DNA of 64,000 bases from Bacteroidota bacterium (GTDB lineage: Bacteria; Bacteroidota; Bacteroidia; Bacteroidales; JAAYUG01): the NCBI GenBank assembly GCA_029571215.1, contig JAKPTE010000008.1, forward strand, positions 1 to 64,000, given 5' to 3'. Below the pieces are notes generated by a model that searched no databases, had not been told where the DNA came from, and saw only the letters and a list, made by a program, of their open reading frames with translations. How positions within the stretch are numbered: position 1 is the stretch's first letter; every line of letters begins with the position of its first letter. This document shows positions 20,268 through 29,818 of the stretch, one piece after another. Position numbers and translations under genes: made by a program.

Positions 20268-20793
20268 GGCTATCATTATTAAAGTTGTTACAAATAGGTT
20301 GAAGTCGTATCAGCAACTCATCCAGCAGTTCAAGTTTGGTTTTATATTGATTCAGTATCGTTTCAACCAAAACTTCATTCTTTGGGTTTTGCTGCAATTC
20401 ATTCAGTAGCTGTGTATCGCTCTCCGTAATCTCTTCAATCTCCTGAACCAAAGCTTTCTTTTTCCAATCAGGAATACAGGAAATCTTGCTCAACTCGCTT
20501 ATTTTTTCATTCAAACTTGTTGTGTAGAATTGCTCAACTTCTTTATATTCAGGGCGTAAGACTCCCAGGGTCAGACGGGCATCACCGTTGCTGACCTGAC
20601 CAGGCTGCTGGTAGAGGAACCATAAGCCGGCAAGAATAATAAATCCTGCAGCAACGGCTGAAATTCTTATAAGCCAGATCAAGTGCCCTCTGCTTTCCAG
20701 CTTCTTCATGAACCGAAGATCATGACCCGGCGTGGGTTCTTCCTCGTCAAAAACCTCCCGGCCCTTTCTGATGATTTCTTCTAAATTGTTCAT
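20242..20793 (-). CDS. Membrane protein, candidate anti-sigma factor
   Basis: 183 aa, one TM (ISAVAAGFIILAGLWFLY); start overlaps the sigma-factor stop. Confidence 0.6.
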   Translation of the reverse strand: MNNLEEIIRKGREVFDEEEPTPGHDLRFMKKLESRGHLIWLIRISAVAAGFIILAGLWFLYQQPGQVSNGDARLTLGVLRPEYKEVEQFYTTSLNEKISELSKISCIPDWKKKALVQEIEEITESDTQLLNELQQNPKNEVLVETILNQYKTKLELLDELLIRLQPICNNFNNDSHEKKELVL

Positions 20794-21356
20794 TTTCTCT
20801 GTCTTTTAAGAATTTCAATAAGTTTCTTTCTTCCTCTTGCAAATTGCGAACGGGCTGTTGAATTGCTGATTCCCAGTATCTGTCCGATCTCCTCATGATC
20901 GTATCCTTCCAGAAGATGCAGGGACACCACAACCCGATAACCTTCAGGGAGTTGCAGAATGGCTTTTCTGATTTGTTCAGCTTGTATTGCCAGGTCTTCC
21001 TCATCTGCTCCGTCATGCCAGTCGTCTCCTTCCTCCACGATATTTTCCTCACTGAGCTCAGCTTCCATCAGCCTTCGCCGCTTGCGGAACCTGTCGATAG
21101 AGGTGTTGATCACAATTGTTTTGAGCCAGTGCCCGAAACCTGATCTTCCCTCAAACTCATGTATCCGGCGAAAAGCCTTGATGAATCCTTCCTGCATAGC
21201 ATCCTCGGCATCCTCGATCCGGCCTAAAATACGCAGACTTGTGTTGTACATGGCCTTGTAGTAGCGATAATATAACTCCATCTGCGCATTCCGGTCACCC
21301 TTTCTGCACATGTCAATGAGCGTTTTCTCTGAAATGTCCGAAAGTCTCTCCTTCAT
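20790..21356 (-). CDS. ECF-type sigma-70 RNA polymerase sigma factor
   Basis: 188 aa; GRIEDAEDAMQEGFIKAFRRI (region 2), GYDHEEIGQILGISNSTARSQFARGRKKL (region 4). Confidence 0.95.
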   Translation of the reverse strand: MKERLSDISEKTLIDMCRKGDRNAQMELYYRYYKAMYNTSLRILGRIEDAEDAMQEGFIKAFRRIHEFEGRSGFGHWLKTIVINTSIDRFRKRRRLMEAELSEENIVEEGDDWHDGADEEDLAIQAEQIRKAILQLPEGYRVVVSLHLLEGYDHEEIGQILGISNSTARSQFARGRKKLIEILKRQRK

Positions 21357-21694
21357 TCTTTCATGTTAATAGACGAAGGTACGGAAAAAACGTTGCATCG
21401 ATCTCTGACCCAGTAACCATTTCTTTTTTCTCGGTTCATAGAAAAACATCTAGTGAGGGAGCACTCTGGTCCATGACCGGTTGTTTGTTTCGTATTTTGT
21501 TTTTCGGATTTTTTAATGGGCAATGAGATTCAGGAAAAGGGGTGCGTTTCAGACCACAGGGTAATACAGATTATGTATGACAACAATCAGGCAATCCAGT
21601 GGAAAATCTGCCACCATTTATGGTAAGCTGTTCGCTTCGCAAGCTTTCAGCCCCGCGGATAGTTAACACCAGACGGCAAAATATATAACCTCGT

Positions 21695-22519
21695 CTATAA
21701 ATAGCAGGAAATCATCCCCGTTACTACTTTCCCTGTTTCATATTTCAGTTCCGATCCCAGAAGGGAATGGGGAATAGAAAATACCAGAATCTGAATTACC
21801 GCAGCCAGGACCACAAGCCCTCTTCTTTCCTTTTTCCTGTTACCTGCCCACGCAATTATCCAGAAAATAAACGCAATGAGCGTTTTGTTATCCGTAAGAT
21901 CATATCCGAAGGGAAAGCCGGTCCAGAATGCACCAAATGCGTATTTCTGGACAATCGGACCCATTATCAGCCCTCCGGCAAACAACAAAACCATTGTAGC
22001 CACCATGGCCGGTCTGAAAGGTCGCTTTCGGTTCAGAGCAAACAGTCCGGCAAGATTGGATATCCACATCGAAAAAAACATCAGAAAAATATGCGGTATG
22101 AGAACCCATGGTGGTACGGCTCCTTTAAAGCGGATGATGACAGGTCCTCCGCTGACGGAGAAATTCGGCTGTCCTGAAGCAGTAAGCAGTATTGAATATT
22201 CAAGTTTCCCGGCAGGTGGTTGCGATGGCAATTCTGCCACCAGGGTTTCACCTTCCCGACGAAAGGAAACAACGCTGTACTCTTCATTTGTCGGGTAACG
22301 TTTGTACTGCAGAAGGGCATGCACCGAAGTATCAGGTATTGTTAAATTAATTGTGCAATTTTCAGTATTGGTATGACTTCGTGGCAATTGGAAGGAATAT
22401 TGATGTTCTCCCAGTTTTAGCTGTATCCTGGCCGGGTAGGTCGGGCCGGTCATCCTCTGATAGACAGCTGCAGCAAGTGTAATAATCAGGGCAATAATCC
22501 AGTAAAAAAATGATTTCAT
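21695..22519 (-). CDS. Multi-TM membrane protein of unknown function
   Basis: 274 aa; N-terminal extracytoplasmic beta domain followed by several TM helices; 3' of the M28 peptidase gene. Confidence 0.7.
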   Translation of the reverse strand: MKSFFYWIIALIITLAAAVYQRMTGPTYPARIQLKLGEHQYSFQLPRSHTNTENCTINLTIPDTSVHALLQYKRYPTNEEYSVVSFRREGETLVAELPSQPPAGKLEYSILLTASGQPNFSVSGGPVIIRFKGAVPPWVLIPHIFLMFFSMWISNLAGLFALNRKRPFRPAMVATMVLLFAGGLIMGPIVQKYAFGAFWTGFPFGYDLTDNKTLIAFIFWIIAWAGNRKKERRGLVVLAAVIQILVFSIPHSLLGSELKYETGKVVTGMISCYL

Positions 22520-22530
22520 TCTCCTGAGGT

Positions 22531-24300
22531 TTATAATTGAATAAACAAAAGTTCTCTTTTCCCGTCGCGCATAACTTCAACCTCGACAAGCTGGCCTGCC
22601 GAAAGTTTGGATAGCCGGTACATGTATTCCTCAATATTGTGAACAGGTTTTCCGTCCAAAGCGGTAATGATATCTCCCTTTTTCATCCCTCCCCGCCAGG
22701 CCGGCTTGTCGCGGGTAACAAAATCTACCCGCAAACCATTATTATCGGTGGATGTGAAATCAGGCATAATGCCAAGTGTGACCTTAAACCGCGGCCTTCC
22801 TCCCTGTTGCCCGCTCGGGCCTGATTCTTTGAAGGTCAGTCCTTTGGGTAAAGTATCCAGAGCCCATGTCAAGGCATACACATAATTTCCAACCTTTACC
22901 ATTCCGTCATAATTCAGCTTATCAGCATCATCGTACGGTGTATGATAATCGGTGTGGGCGCCGGTTGTCAGAAAAAAGACCGGAATATTCCTGCTATAAA
23001 ACGCCGCATGATCCGATGGGCCGATTCCTTCAGGGGACATCATCAGGCGGAAAACGCTATCTCTGTTGATTTCCCTAATGAGCGTTTCTGATTCGGCTGA
23101 CGTGCCCGTTCCCCCGATCTGCAGGGAATGGTCATCACGCAACCTCCCGACCATATCCAGGTTGATCATTGCCTTGATGGCATGTATATCAACGGGAGGA
23201 TGATTGGTGAAATAGGTGGAGCCAAGAATTCCCATTTCTTCTGCCCCAAATGCAACAAAAAGAATGCTTCGCTTCAGTTCATTTCTATGCGCAGCAAATT
23301 TTTCTGCCAGTTCAAGAAGCAATGAAACCCCGGATGCATTATCGTCTGCTCCGTTATGTACCGCAAGTGTGTCAGGAACCCTCGATCCTGACCCGGGGCC
23401 CCCCATGCCGAGATGATCCTTGTGGGCACCTATTATTATAATTTCATCCCGAAGAATGGGATCATTGCCCCGCAGCAGTCCTGCAACATTATTGGTTAAT
23501 ACTTTGTGCGACAATACATTTGTCCGTGCTGATGCGTTTTTACCCGTGAAAAATCCTACAGGACAATGACAGCTGTCGGCCAGCATTTCGTACCATACAA
23601 TGTTTTTCCCCGTTCCTTCCAGAAGGTCATCCGCAACTTTTCGCGAAATATGCAAGACGGGAATCTGCATTCTGCTTTCGGTCCTTCTCATCGGCACCAG
23701 TTCATCCATTCTGTCAAACTGGCTGCCCGACACAAACAGTACCCCGGAGGCTCCCTTGTCGGCAGCCACCATCGCTTTTGTCCGTTCATCAGTAAACCGG
23801 GCAAATGAAGAGGGGAGGGGGTTCTTCTCGGGTTCCCCTCTCAAAATAAGACACCATTTTCCCTTAATATCCAGATTCCTGTAATCATCCCAGGAAAATG
23901 TATCGGAAACAATAGAAAATCCATAACCAGCAAAAACAACAGGAGAGGCAACCGTATCGGACCCGCTGAAAGGGAATGCTGTATAATCTTTACCATACTC
24001 CCACCGGTGAGATCCGGTTATCAATACATTGCCTTCGCCTGCCTCTGTGGAACCAGTTACTTCAAATTCCTGGAATCCTTCGTCGAAAAGCAATTCCAGC
24101 TTGTAGGCCTTAAAATGCGCCCGGATGTATTCCGATGACAGAGAATCACCTTCTGTACCAGGATAACGTCCAGTCAGCCTGTCTGAGGCTAGAAATGCCT
24201 CATGTTCCTTAAGCTCTTTCGGTGTGATTTCAGGATTATCGGGTTGAACCGCACAGGTTCTTACAAGCAAAAAAATGAGAATCAGAATAAGAAATTTCAT
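22531..24300 (-). CDS. M28-family metallopeptidase with PDZ domain
   Basis: Start set at MKFLILILIFLLVRTC; GAHKDHLGMGGPG, HNGADDNASGVSLLLELAE, FGAEEMGILGS, C-terminal PDZ (MKKGDIITALDGKPVHNIEEYM). Confidence 0.93.
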   Translation of the reverse strand: MKFLILILIFLLVRTCAVQPDNPEITPKELKEHEAFLASDRLTGRYPGTEGDSLSSEYIRAHFKAYKLELLFDEGFQEFEVTGSTEAGEGNVLITGSHRWEYGKDYTAFPFSGSDTVASPVVFAGYGFSIVSDTFSWDDYRNLDIKGKWCLILRGEPEKNPLPSSFARFTDERTKAMVAADKGASGVLFVSGSQFDRMDELVPMRRTESRMQIPVLHISRKVADDLLEGTGKNIVWYEMLADSCHCPVGFFTGKNASARTNVLSHKVLTNNVAGLLRGNDPILRDEIIIIGAHKDHLGMGGPGSGSRVPDTLAVHNGADDNASGVSLLLELAEKFAAHRNELKRSILFVAFGAEEMGILGSTYFTNHPPVDIHAIKAMINLDMVGRLRDDHSLQIGGTGTSAESETLIREINRDSVFRLMMSPEGIGPSDHAAFYSRNIPVFFLTTGAHTDYHTPYDDADKLNYDGMVKVGNYVYALTWALDTLPKGLTFKESGPSGQQGGRPRFKVTLGIMPDFTSTDNNGLRVDFVTRDKPAWRGGMKKGDIITALDGKPVHNIEEYMYRLSKLSAGQLVEVEVMRDGKRELLFIQL

Positions 24301-24449
24301 GATGGTTAAGCTAATGCCGTAAAAATAAACAAAGTCTTTACAAGACGTACAACAATTGAACAAGGTCTTTTGTTTTAAACAAAGCTTTGTCTCGTAAGTA
24401 ATCTATCAAGGCTTTTGGGAGAAATGGATGGCATCCTTTAGGAACCTTA

Positions 24450-24479
24450 TTGTATTTATGAAAAAATTATTTATCTTTG
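24450..24479 (+). promoter_or_regulatory. Candidate Bacteroidota promoter for the TetR/exporter operon
   Basis: TTG at 24450-24452, 19-nt spacer, TATCTTTG at 24472-24479. Confidence 0.5.
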
Positions 24480-24487
24480 ACCGTTTG

Positions 24488-24507
24488 GTTAAATTATATA
24501 ATTAAAC
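24488..24507. promoter_or_regulatory. Candidate TetR operator (palindrome GTTAAATTATATAATTAAAC)
   Basis: 20-bp near-perfect inverted repeat with a perfect 12-bp core AATTATATAATT, between the putative -7 element and the TetR ATG at 24526. Confidence 0.5.
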
Positions 24508-24525
24508 TTTTTGGTTAATATTGAA

Positions 24526-25161
24526 ATGAAAACGAACGGGCAGACATCCGTGCCAACAACAGAAAACCTTATTCTGGAAGCTGCGCGCCAGGTCTTTCTT
24601 GACAAGGGACTGGAAGGATCCCGCATGCAGGAAATTGCTGACAGGGCCGGAATAAACAAGGCTCTTCTGCACTATTATTTCAGAAACAAGCAAAAATTGT
24701 TTGAACATGTTTTTGAGTCTGTTATAGCTTCTTTTTTTCCGCAGGTTCTCCATTTGATTGGTTCTAACAAATCCGTTCCTGAAAAAATTCGTCAGTTCGT
24801 ATCTATTTACCTTGATGTTATTTATGAAAATCCCTTTATCCCCCGGTTTATAATTCATGAGATGAACCGTGATCCGGCACATTTGACAACCACGATGGAA
24901 CGCATTGCCGGAAAGGACATCCGTAAACAATTGAAAAAACTGGATGAAGACCTGGCCGAGGCTTCACAGCGTGGCATAATAAGACCAGTCAATGCTGAGC
25001 ATCTGGTGATCAATATGCTGTCCCTGTGTATATTTCCTGTTGTCGCCGAACCAATTATCGCCGGTATCCTCTTTCACAAAAATGAAGCAGAATACAAACA
25101 GTTTCTGTTGACACGGAAAGAGCTTGTGGCCGAATTCATTATCAATGGATTGAAATGCTGA
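24526..25161 (+). CDS. TetR/AcrR-family transcriptional regulator
   Basis: LILEAARQVFLDKGLEGSRMQEIADRAGINKALLHYYFRNKQKLFEHVFE. Confidence 0.95.
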   Translation: MKTNGQTSVPTTENLILEAARQVFLDKGLEGSRMQEIADRAGINKALLHYYFRNKQKLFEHVFESVIASFFPQVLHLIGSNKSVPEKIRQFVSIYLDVIYENPFIPRFIIHEMNRDPAHLTTTMERIAGKDIRKQLKKLDEDLAEASQRGIIRPVNAEHLVINMLSLCIFPVVAEPIIAGILFHKNEAEYKQFLLTRKELVAEFIINGLKC

Positions 25162-25216
25162 TGGATTATGGTTTCTTAAGGATTAACGATACAAAATACT
25201 ATAAAACAATCAGTTT

Positions 25217-26554
25217 ATGATGTGGAGAGTTTTATCAGGCAGTATGTTTTTTCTGATGACGGGGGCAGTGCTCAGCCAGGTTCCGGCTTCAGTGACGCTG
25301 ACTGGCTGTTATGACAGTGCACGCGTTAATTATCCTGTTTTCAGAGAAAATGCCCTTCTGCAGGAATCGCTGAACCTGAAAATCAAAAATCTGAATGCGT
25401 CCTGGTATCCGCAGGTTTCTCTTGGTGCACAAGCGGCATACTATTCCGATATCACGGAACTTGACGTCAGGATCCCTCTTCCTGGTGTAGAGTTTCCCAG
25501 GGCCCCTCATGAGCAGTATTGGGTCTTTTTCGATATCAGTCAGACAGTCTGGGACGGAGGTGCTTCCCGTGAGCAGAAACTGTACGAACAAAAAACTACT
25601 GAAGCCGCAGCAAAACAAGTGGAGACCGAAATGCAGCAGCTGCGCGAAAGAATCAACAATCTTTACTTCCTTATCCTCTCTCTGAAGGAAAACGAACATC
25701 TATATGAACTTTCTCGTCAGACGCTGGTAAGCCGGCTTACCGGAATGGAGGCTGCCGTAAAAGCCGGAGCTGCAATGGTTGTGCAGAAAAATCAGATACA
25801 GGCGGAGATTCTGCGCACCGAACAGTTGCTGGAAGATGTCAGAAAAGACAGGAAAGCTGTTCTTGATATACTTGGTATTCTTACCGGAATGTCGTTCTCT
25901 GATTCAACGGTTCTCAAAGTACCTGTTTTTCATGCCGAAGTCTTTTCTGACACACTTACCCGGCCTGAAATGGAAGTGTTTGATCTGCAGATAGCAGCAA
26001 ATCAACAATTGGAGAGAGCGCTTCGTACACGAAATTACCCAAGAATTGTGGCTTTTGCCCAGGCAGGTTACGGAAATCCTCCCGGAATGAACCTACTACG
26101 TAATGAATGGGATTTTTATTGGTCGGCCGGTGTTGGGTTGAAATGGAATCTGTGGGACTGGAACACTCTAAAGCACGACATTCGCATGACTTCTATACAG
26201 GGGGAGAAACTTGCTGTGAGAAAAGAAACTTTTGTCACAAACGTAAGAACACAGCTTGCTCAGGAGAGAACCAACATCCTCAAATTCAGGGAAGCCGTAC
26301 TTCGTTCAGAAGAGATTGTGCGGCTGCACCATCAGATTCTCAGTTCCATGGCTTCCGGACTGGAGAACGGGATTATTACGGCTACTGATTACCTCGCCGA
26401 ACACAATACCCTTCTGCAGGCTGAGATCTCCCGTTCAATAAACCGGCTGCAGCTCCTCAGGGCTACTTTGGCCTACTTTACAATTCAGGGAAATGTGGAG
26501 ACCAAAGTATCGGCCTGGGAAATTCCTGTTTGGGAAACAATTAGTATGCAATAA
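25217..26554 (+). CDS. TolC-family outer-membrane efflux protein
   Basis: 445 aa; signal peptide; coiled-coil TolC pattern (ASWYPQVSLGAQAAYYS, WDGGASREQ...). Confidence 0.9.
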   Translation: MMWRVLSGSMFFLMTGAVLSQVPASVTLTGCYDSARVNYPVFRENALLQESLNLKIKNLNASWYPQVSLGAQAAYYSDITELDVRIPLPGVEFPRAPHEQYWVFFDISQTVWDGGASREQKLYEQKTTEAAAKQVETEMQQLRERINNLYFLILSLKENEHLYELSRQTLVSRLTGMEAAVKAGAAMVVQKNQIQAEILRTEQLLEDVRKDRKAVLDILGILTGMSFSDSTVLKVPVFHAEVFSDTLTRPEMEVFDLQIAANQQLERALRTRNYPRIVAFAQAGYGNPPGMNLLRNEWDFYWSAGVGLKWNLWDWNTLKHDIRMTSIQGEKLAVRKETFVTNVRTQLAQERTNILKFREAVLRSEEIVRLHHQILSSMASGLENGIITATDYLAEHNTLLQAEISRSINRLQLLRATLAYFTIQGNVETKVSAWEIPVWETISMQ

Positions 26555-26591
26555 AATGTATCATCTTTACCTTTTTCAAACTGAACGCAAT

Positions 26592-27485
26592 ATGAAGAAA
26601 GCGGGGCTTCTTTTATCAATGGCATGCCTGGTGTCATTCTGTAGCACAGACAGGCAAAAGTCTGATGCCTACGGAAATTTCGAAGCGGTGGAATACATTG
26701 TCTCGGCCGAAGGGCAGGGCACCCTCACCGATTTCCTGCCGAAAGAAGGAATTACCGGAAAAGCAGGCAGCTATGCAGGATGCATCGACACCACTCAGTT
26801 GTTTTTAAAAAAACAACAATTGATGACGCAGAAAAAAGGCCTGACGGCACGACGCAAAGCAGTTAATGCCCAGTTGGATGTGTTACAGGCTCAGAAAAAT
26901 AACCTTCTTCTTGAAAAAACTCGAGTTGAAAAGCTTCTGGAAGGTAATGCAGCTACACCCAAACAGTTGGATGATATAAAGGGTAATATTGAAGTGCTTG
27001 ATAAACAGGCAGCTTCAGTCAGTCTGCAAAGAGAAAGCCTGGCGGTTGAAAACGATGCGCTTGATGTACAGATCGCACAGGTAAATGAACAGATTGATAA
27101 ATCGTTGATCCGCTATCCGGTTACAGGTACCGTTCTCGAAAAATATGTCGAAAAATCGGAACTTGTTTTTCCGGGAAAACCATTATTCAAAATAGCTTCA
27201 CTTGATACTCTGTTTCTGCGCGTTTATATTGACGGAAGTCAGCTTCCGGCGTTACGGCTTAATCAGAATGCAGAAGTCGTTGTCGATGCGGAGGATGGTG
27301 GCTTGAAAAAACTTTCCGGTCGGGTATGCTGGATAGCCTCACAAGCCGAGTTTACACCCAAAACCATTCAAACACGCAAGGAAAGGGTGAATCTGGTTTA
27401 TGCCGTTAAAATCAGTGTACCAAACGATGGAAGCCTTAAAATAGGAATGCCGGGAGAAGCCGTTTTTTTCTCAAGAGAAAAATGA
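26592..27485 (+). CDS. HlyD-family periplasmic adaptor lipoprotein
   Basis: Start set at MKKAGLLLSMACLVSFCS; coiled coil plus IRYPVTGTVLEKYVEKSELVFPGKPLFKIASLDTLFLRVYI. Confidence 0.88.
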   Translation: MKKAGLLLSMACLVSFCSTDRQKSDAYGNFEAVEYIVSAEGQGTLTDFLPKEGITGKAGSYAGCIDTTQLFLKKQQLMTQKKGLTARRKAVNAQLDVLQAQKNNLLLEKTRVEKLLEGNAATPKQLDDIKGNIEVLDKQAASVSLQRESLAVENDALDVQIAQVNEQIDKSLIRYPVTGTVLEKYVEKSELVFPGKPLFKIASLDTLFLRVYIDGSQLPALRLNQNAEVVVDAEDGGLKKLSGRVCWIASQAEFTPKTIQTRKERVNLVYAVKISVPNDGSLKIGMPGEAVFFSREK

Positions 27486-27486
27486 A

Positions 27487-28398
27487 ATGAAACCATTTGT
27501 CGAGATTGAAAAGATTTCCAGACAATTCGGTGATATTACCGCTTTGTACCAGGTTTCCTTAACTGTGGAGCAAGGAAAAATCTTTGGATTAATCGGACCC
27601 GACGGGGCAGGGAAGACCACCCTGTTCAGAATAATTGCAACCCTCCTGTTGCCTGATGAGGGCAGAGTCTTGGTGAACGGAATCGATGTGGTTCGCAAAT
27701 GGTGGAATATACGGGAAATGATCGGGTATATGCCAGGAAAATTTTCACTGTACCAAGACCTTACCGTTCGGGAGAATCTTGAATTCTTTGCTTCTGTGTT
27801 TCGGTCATCAGTACAGCAAAACTATAGCCTGATTAAACCAATATACGATCAGCTAAAACCCTTTGAAAATCGCAGGGCCGGAAACCTTTCTGGCGGCATG
27901 AAGCAGAAACTTGCTCTGTGCTGTGCACTGATCCATAAGCCCGGCCTGCTTCTACTTGACGAACCTACAACCGGAGTGGATGCTGTCTCCCGAGCAGAAT
28001 TCTGGGAAATTTTGCACAACCTGGTCAAGGCTGATATCACCATCCTTGTTTCTACTTCCTATATGAACGAAGCTTCACAGTGTGACCGGGTTGCTCTCCT
28101 TCAGAAAGGAAGAATCCTTACCACGGGTTCACCGGCTGAAATTACCGGAAAGTTCCCTTCACAAATCTATTCCATTACTGCCGGAGACAATTTTCGCCTT
28201 GTTCATGCACTGAACAAATGGGAAAAAACGAAATTCGCGTGGATGTATGGACATACTGTTCATTGGATCCCAAAGGAAAAGATTGATAACAGGGATACAG
28301 TCCGTGCATTTCTTGATGCATCCGGTTGTCAGACGTTTCACATCGAGGAAATTTTACCCGATATGGAAGATTGTTTTATGGAATTGATGACAGAATAA
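27487..28398 (+). CDS. ABC transporter ATP-binding protein
   Basis: 303 aa; Walker A GPDGAGKTT, signature LSGGMKQKLALC, Walker B LLLLDEPTTGVD. Confidence 0.96.
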   Translation: MKPFVEIEKISRQFGDITALYQVSLTVEQGKIFGLIGPDGAGKTTLFRIIATLLLPDEGRVLVNGIDVVRKWWNIREMIGYMPGKFSLYQDLTVRENLEFFASVFRSSVQQNYSLIKPIYDQLKPFENRRAGNLSGGMKQKLALCCALIHKPGLLLLDEPTTGVDAVSRAEFWEILHNLVKADITILVSTSYMNEASQCDRVALLQKGRILTTGSPAEITGKFPSQIYSITAGDNFRLVHALNKWEKTKFAWMYGHTVHWIPKEKIDNRDTVRAFLDASGCQTFHIEEILPDMEDCFMELMTE

Positions 28399-28402
28399 TG
28401 AT

Positions 28403-29146
28403 ATGACAAAGGAACCCGCTATACGTGTCAGGGATCTTGTGAAAAAATTCGGCAGTTTTACCGCCAATGATAAACTGACTTTTGAAGTGCACCAGGGGGA
28501 AATTTTTGGATTTCTCGGAGCCAATGGTGCAGGAAAAACAACCGCAATAAAAATTCTTTGTGGACTGACTGCTCCTACTTCGGGAGAGGTTTATGTGACG
28601 GGATGCAATGTGGCAATTCAGCCCGAAAAGGTCAAGAAAAATATCGGCTACATGAGCCAGCGGTTCTCCCTGTACGATGATATGACAGTTGCCGAAAATA
28701 TATGGTTCTATGCCGGCATTTACGGAATGGATAGGCAACAAATCCGGGGACGCATTAGCCAGCTTTTGTCGGAAATGGGAATCAGCCACATTCGTAATAC
28801 CCTCATCCGGGATATCCCCATTGGATGGAAGCAGAAACTGGCCTTTCTGGTAGCTGTTTTTCACGATCCTCCGCTGGTTTTTCTCGACGAACCTACCGCA
28901 GGCGTTGATCCGCTGGCACGAAGACAATTCTGGGAGCTGATTTATCAGTATGCAGCCCGGGGGAAAACGGTTTTTGTTACCACACATTACATGGACGAAG
29001 CAGAGTATTGCGACCGGGTTTGTATCCTTTCGGAGGGAAGAATTGCTGCTCTGGGAACCCCTAATGAATTAAAAAAACTGTGGAATGCCCGTTCAGTGGA
29101 AGATGTTTTTTTGCGCATTGCACGACCTAATCATAATAAAAATTAA
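28403..29146 (+). CDS. ABC transporter ATP-binding protein
   Basis: 247 aa; Walker A GANGAGKTT, degenerate signature (IPIGWKQKLAF), Walker B LVFLDEPTAGVDP. Confidence 0.96.
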   Translation: MTKEPAIRVRDLVKKFGSFTANDKLTFEVHQGEIFGFLGANGAGKTTAIKILCGLTAPTSGEVYVTGCNVAIQPEKVKKNIGYMSQRFSLYDDMTVAENIWFYAGIYGMDRQQIRGRISQLLSEMGISHIRNTLIRDIPIGWKQKLAFLVAVFHDPPLVFLDEPTAGVDPLARRQFWELIYQYAARGKTVFVTTHYMDEAEYCDRVCILSEGRIAALGTPNELKKLWNARSVEDVFLRIARPNHNKN

Positions 29147-29152
29147 CTTTCT

Positions 29153-29818
29153 ATGAAGATATCGGCTATATTTGATATGGATGGCGTTCTTGTGAACAAT
29201 AATCCCTGGCATATCCAGGCATGGATAACTTTTGCCGAAAGGCACGGACTATCTATAACCCCCCAGGAAGTGGAAAGCCATTTCGGAAATACAAACCGTG
29301 ACTATCTCACTTTTTTGTTCAGGAAAGAATTGCAACCCCACGAAATAGAAGAACTTGCTGAAGAAAAGGAAATGATATACCGTTCTCTTTGTGAACAGTA
29401 TATTGAACCAGTTAATGGCCTCATCCACTTTTTGGAACAACTGAAAAAATTCCAATTCGGGATTGCTATCGCAACAGGAGGCCCTCTTTCCAATGTCCGG
29501 TTTGTTATGGATAAACTGAAAACAGGGCATCTTTTTGATGTTTATGTTTACGATAGCATGGTGAAAAAGGGAAAACCCGATCCGGAACTTTTTCTGAAAG
29601 CAGCAGAACTACTTGGTACCAGTCCCCGCTATTGTGTGGTTTTTGAAGATTCGGTACACGGAATCGAGGCTGCCAGACGTGCTTCCATGCTGCCTGTTGG
29701 CATCAATACCTCAGGCAACAGGGAGAAACTTAAAAACGCTTCCCTTGTAGTGAACGATTTTACGGAATTAACCGCTGAATCTGTCCTTGAAATGCTGAAT
29801 AACCGGAAAGATATATGA
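29153..29818 (+). CDS. HAD-superfamily phosphatase (beta-phosphoglucomutase-like subfamily)
   Basis: 221 aa; FDMDGVLVNNNPWH, GIAIATGG, KKGKPDPELFLKAAELLG, VVFEDSVHGIEAARRA. Confidence 0.94.
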   Translation: MKISAIFDMDGVLVNNNPWHIQAWITFAERHGLSITPQEVESHFGNTNRDYLTFLFRKELQPHEIEELAEEKEMIYRSLCEQYIEPVNGLIHFLEQLKKFQFGIAIATGGPLSNVRFVMDKLKTGHLFDVYVYDSMVKKGKPDPELFLKAAELLGTSPRYCVVFEDSVHGIEAARRASMLPVGINTSGNREKLKNASLVVNDFTELTAESVLEMLNNRKDI

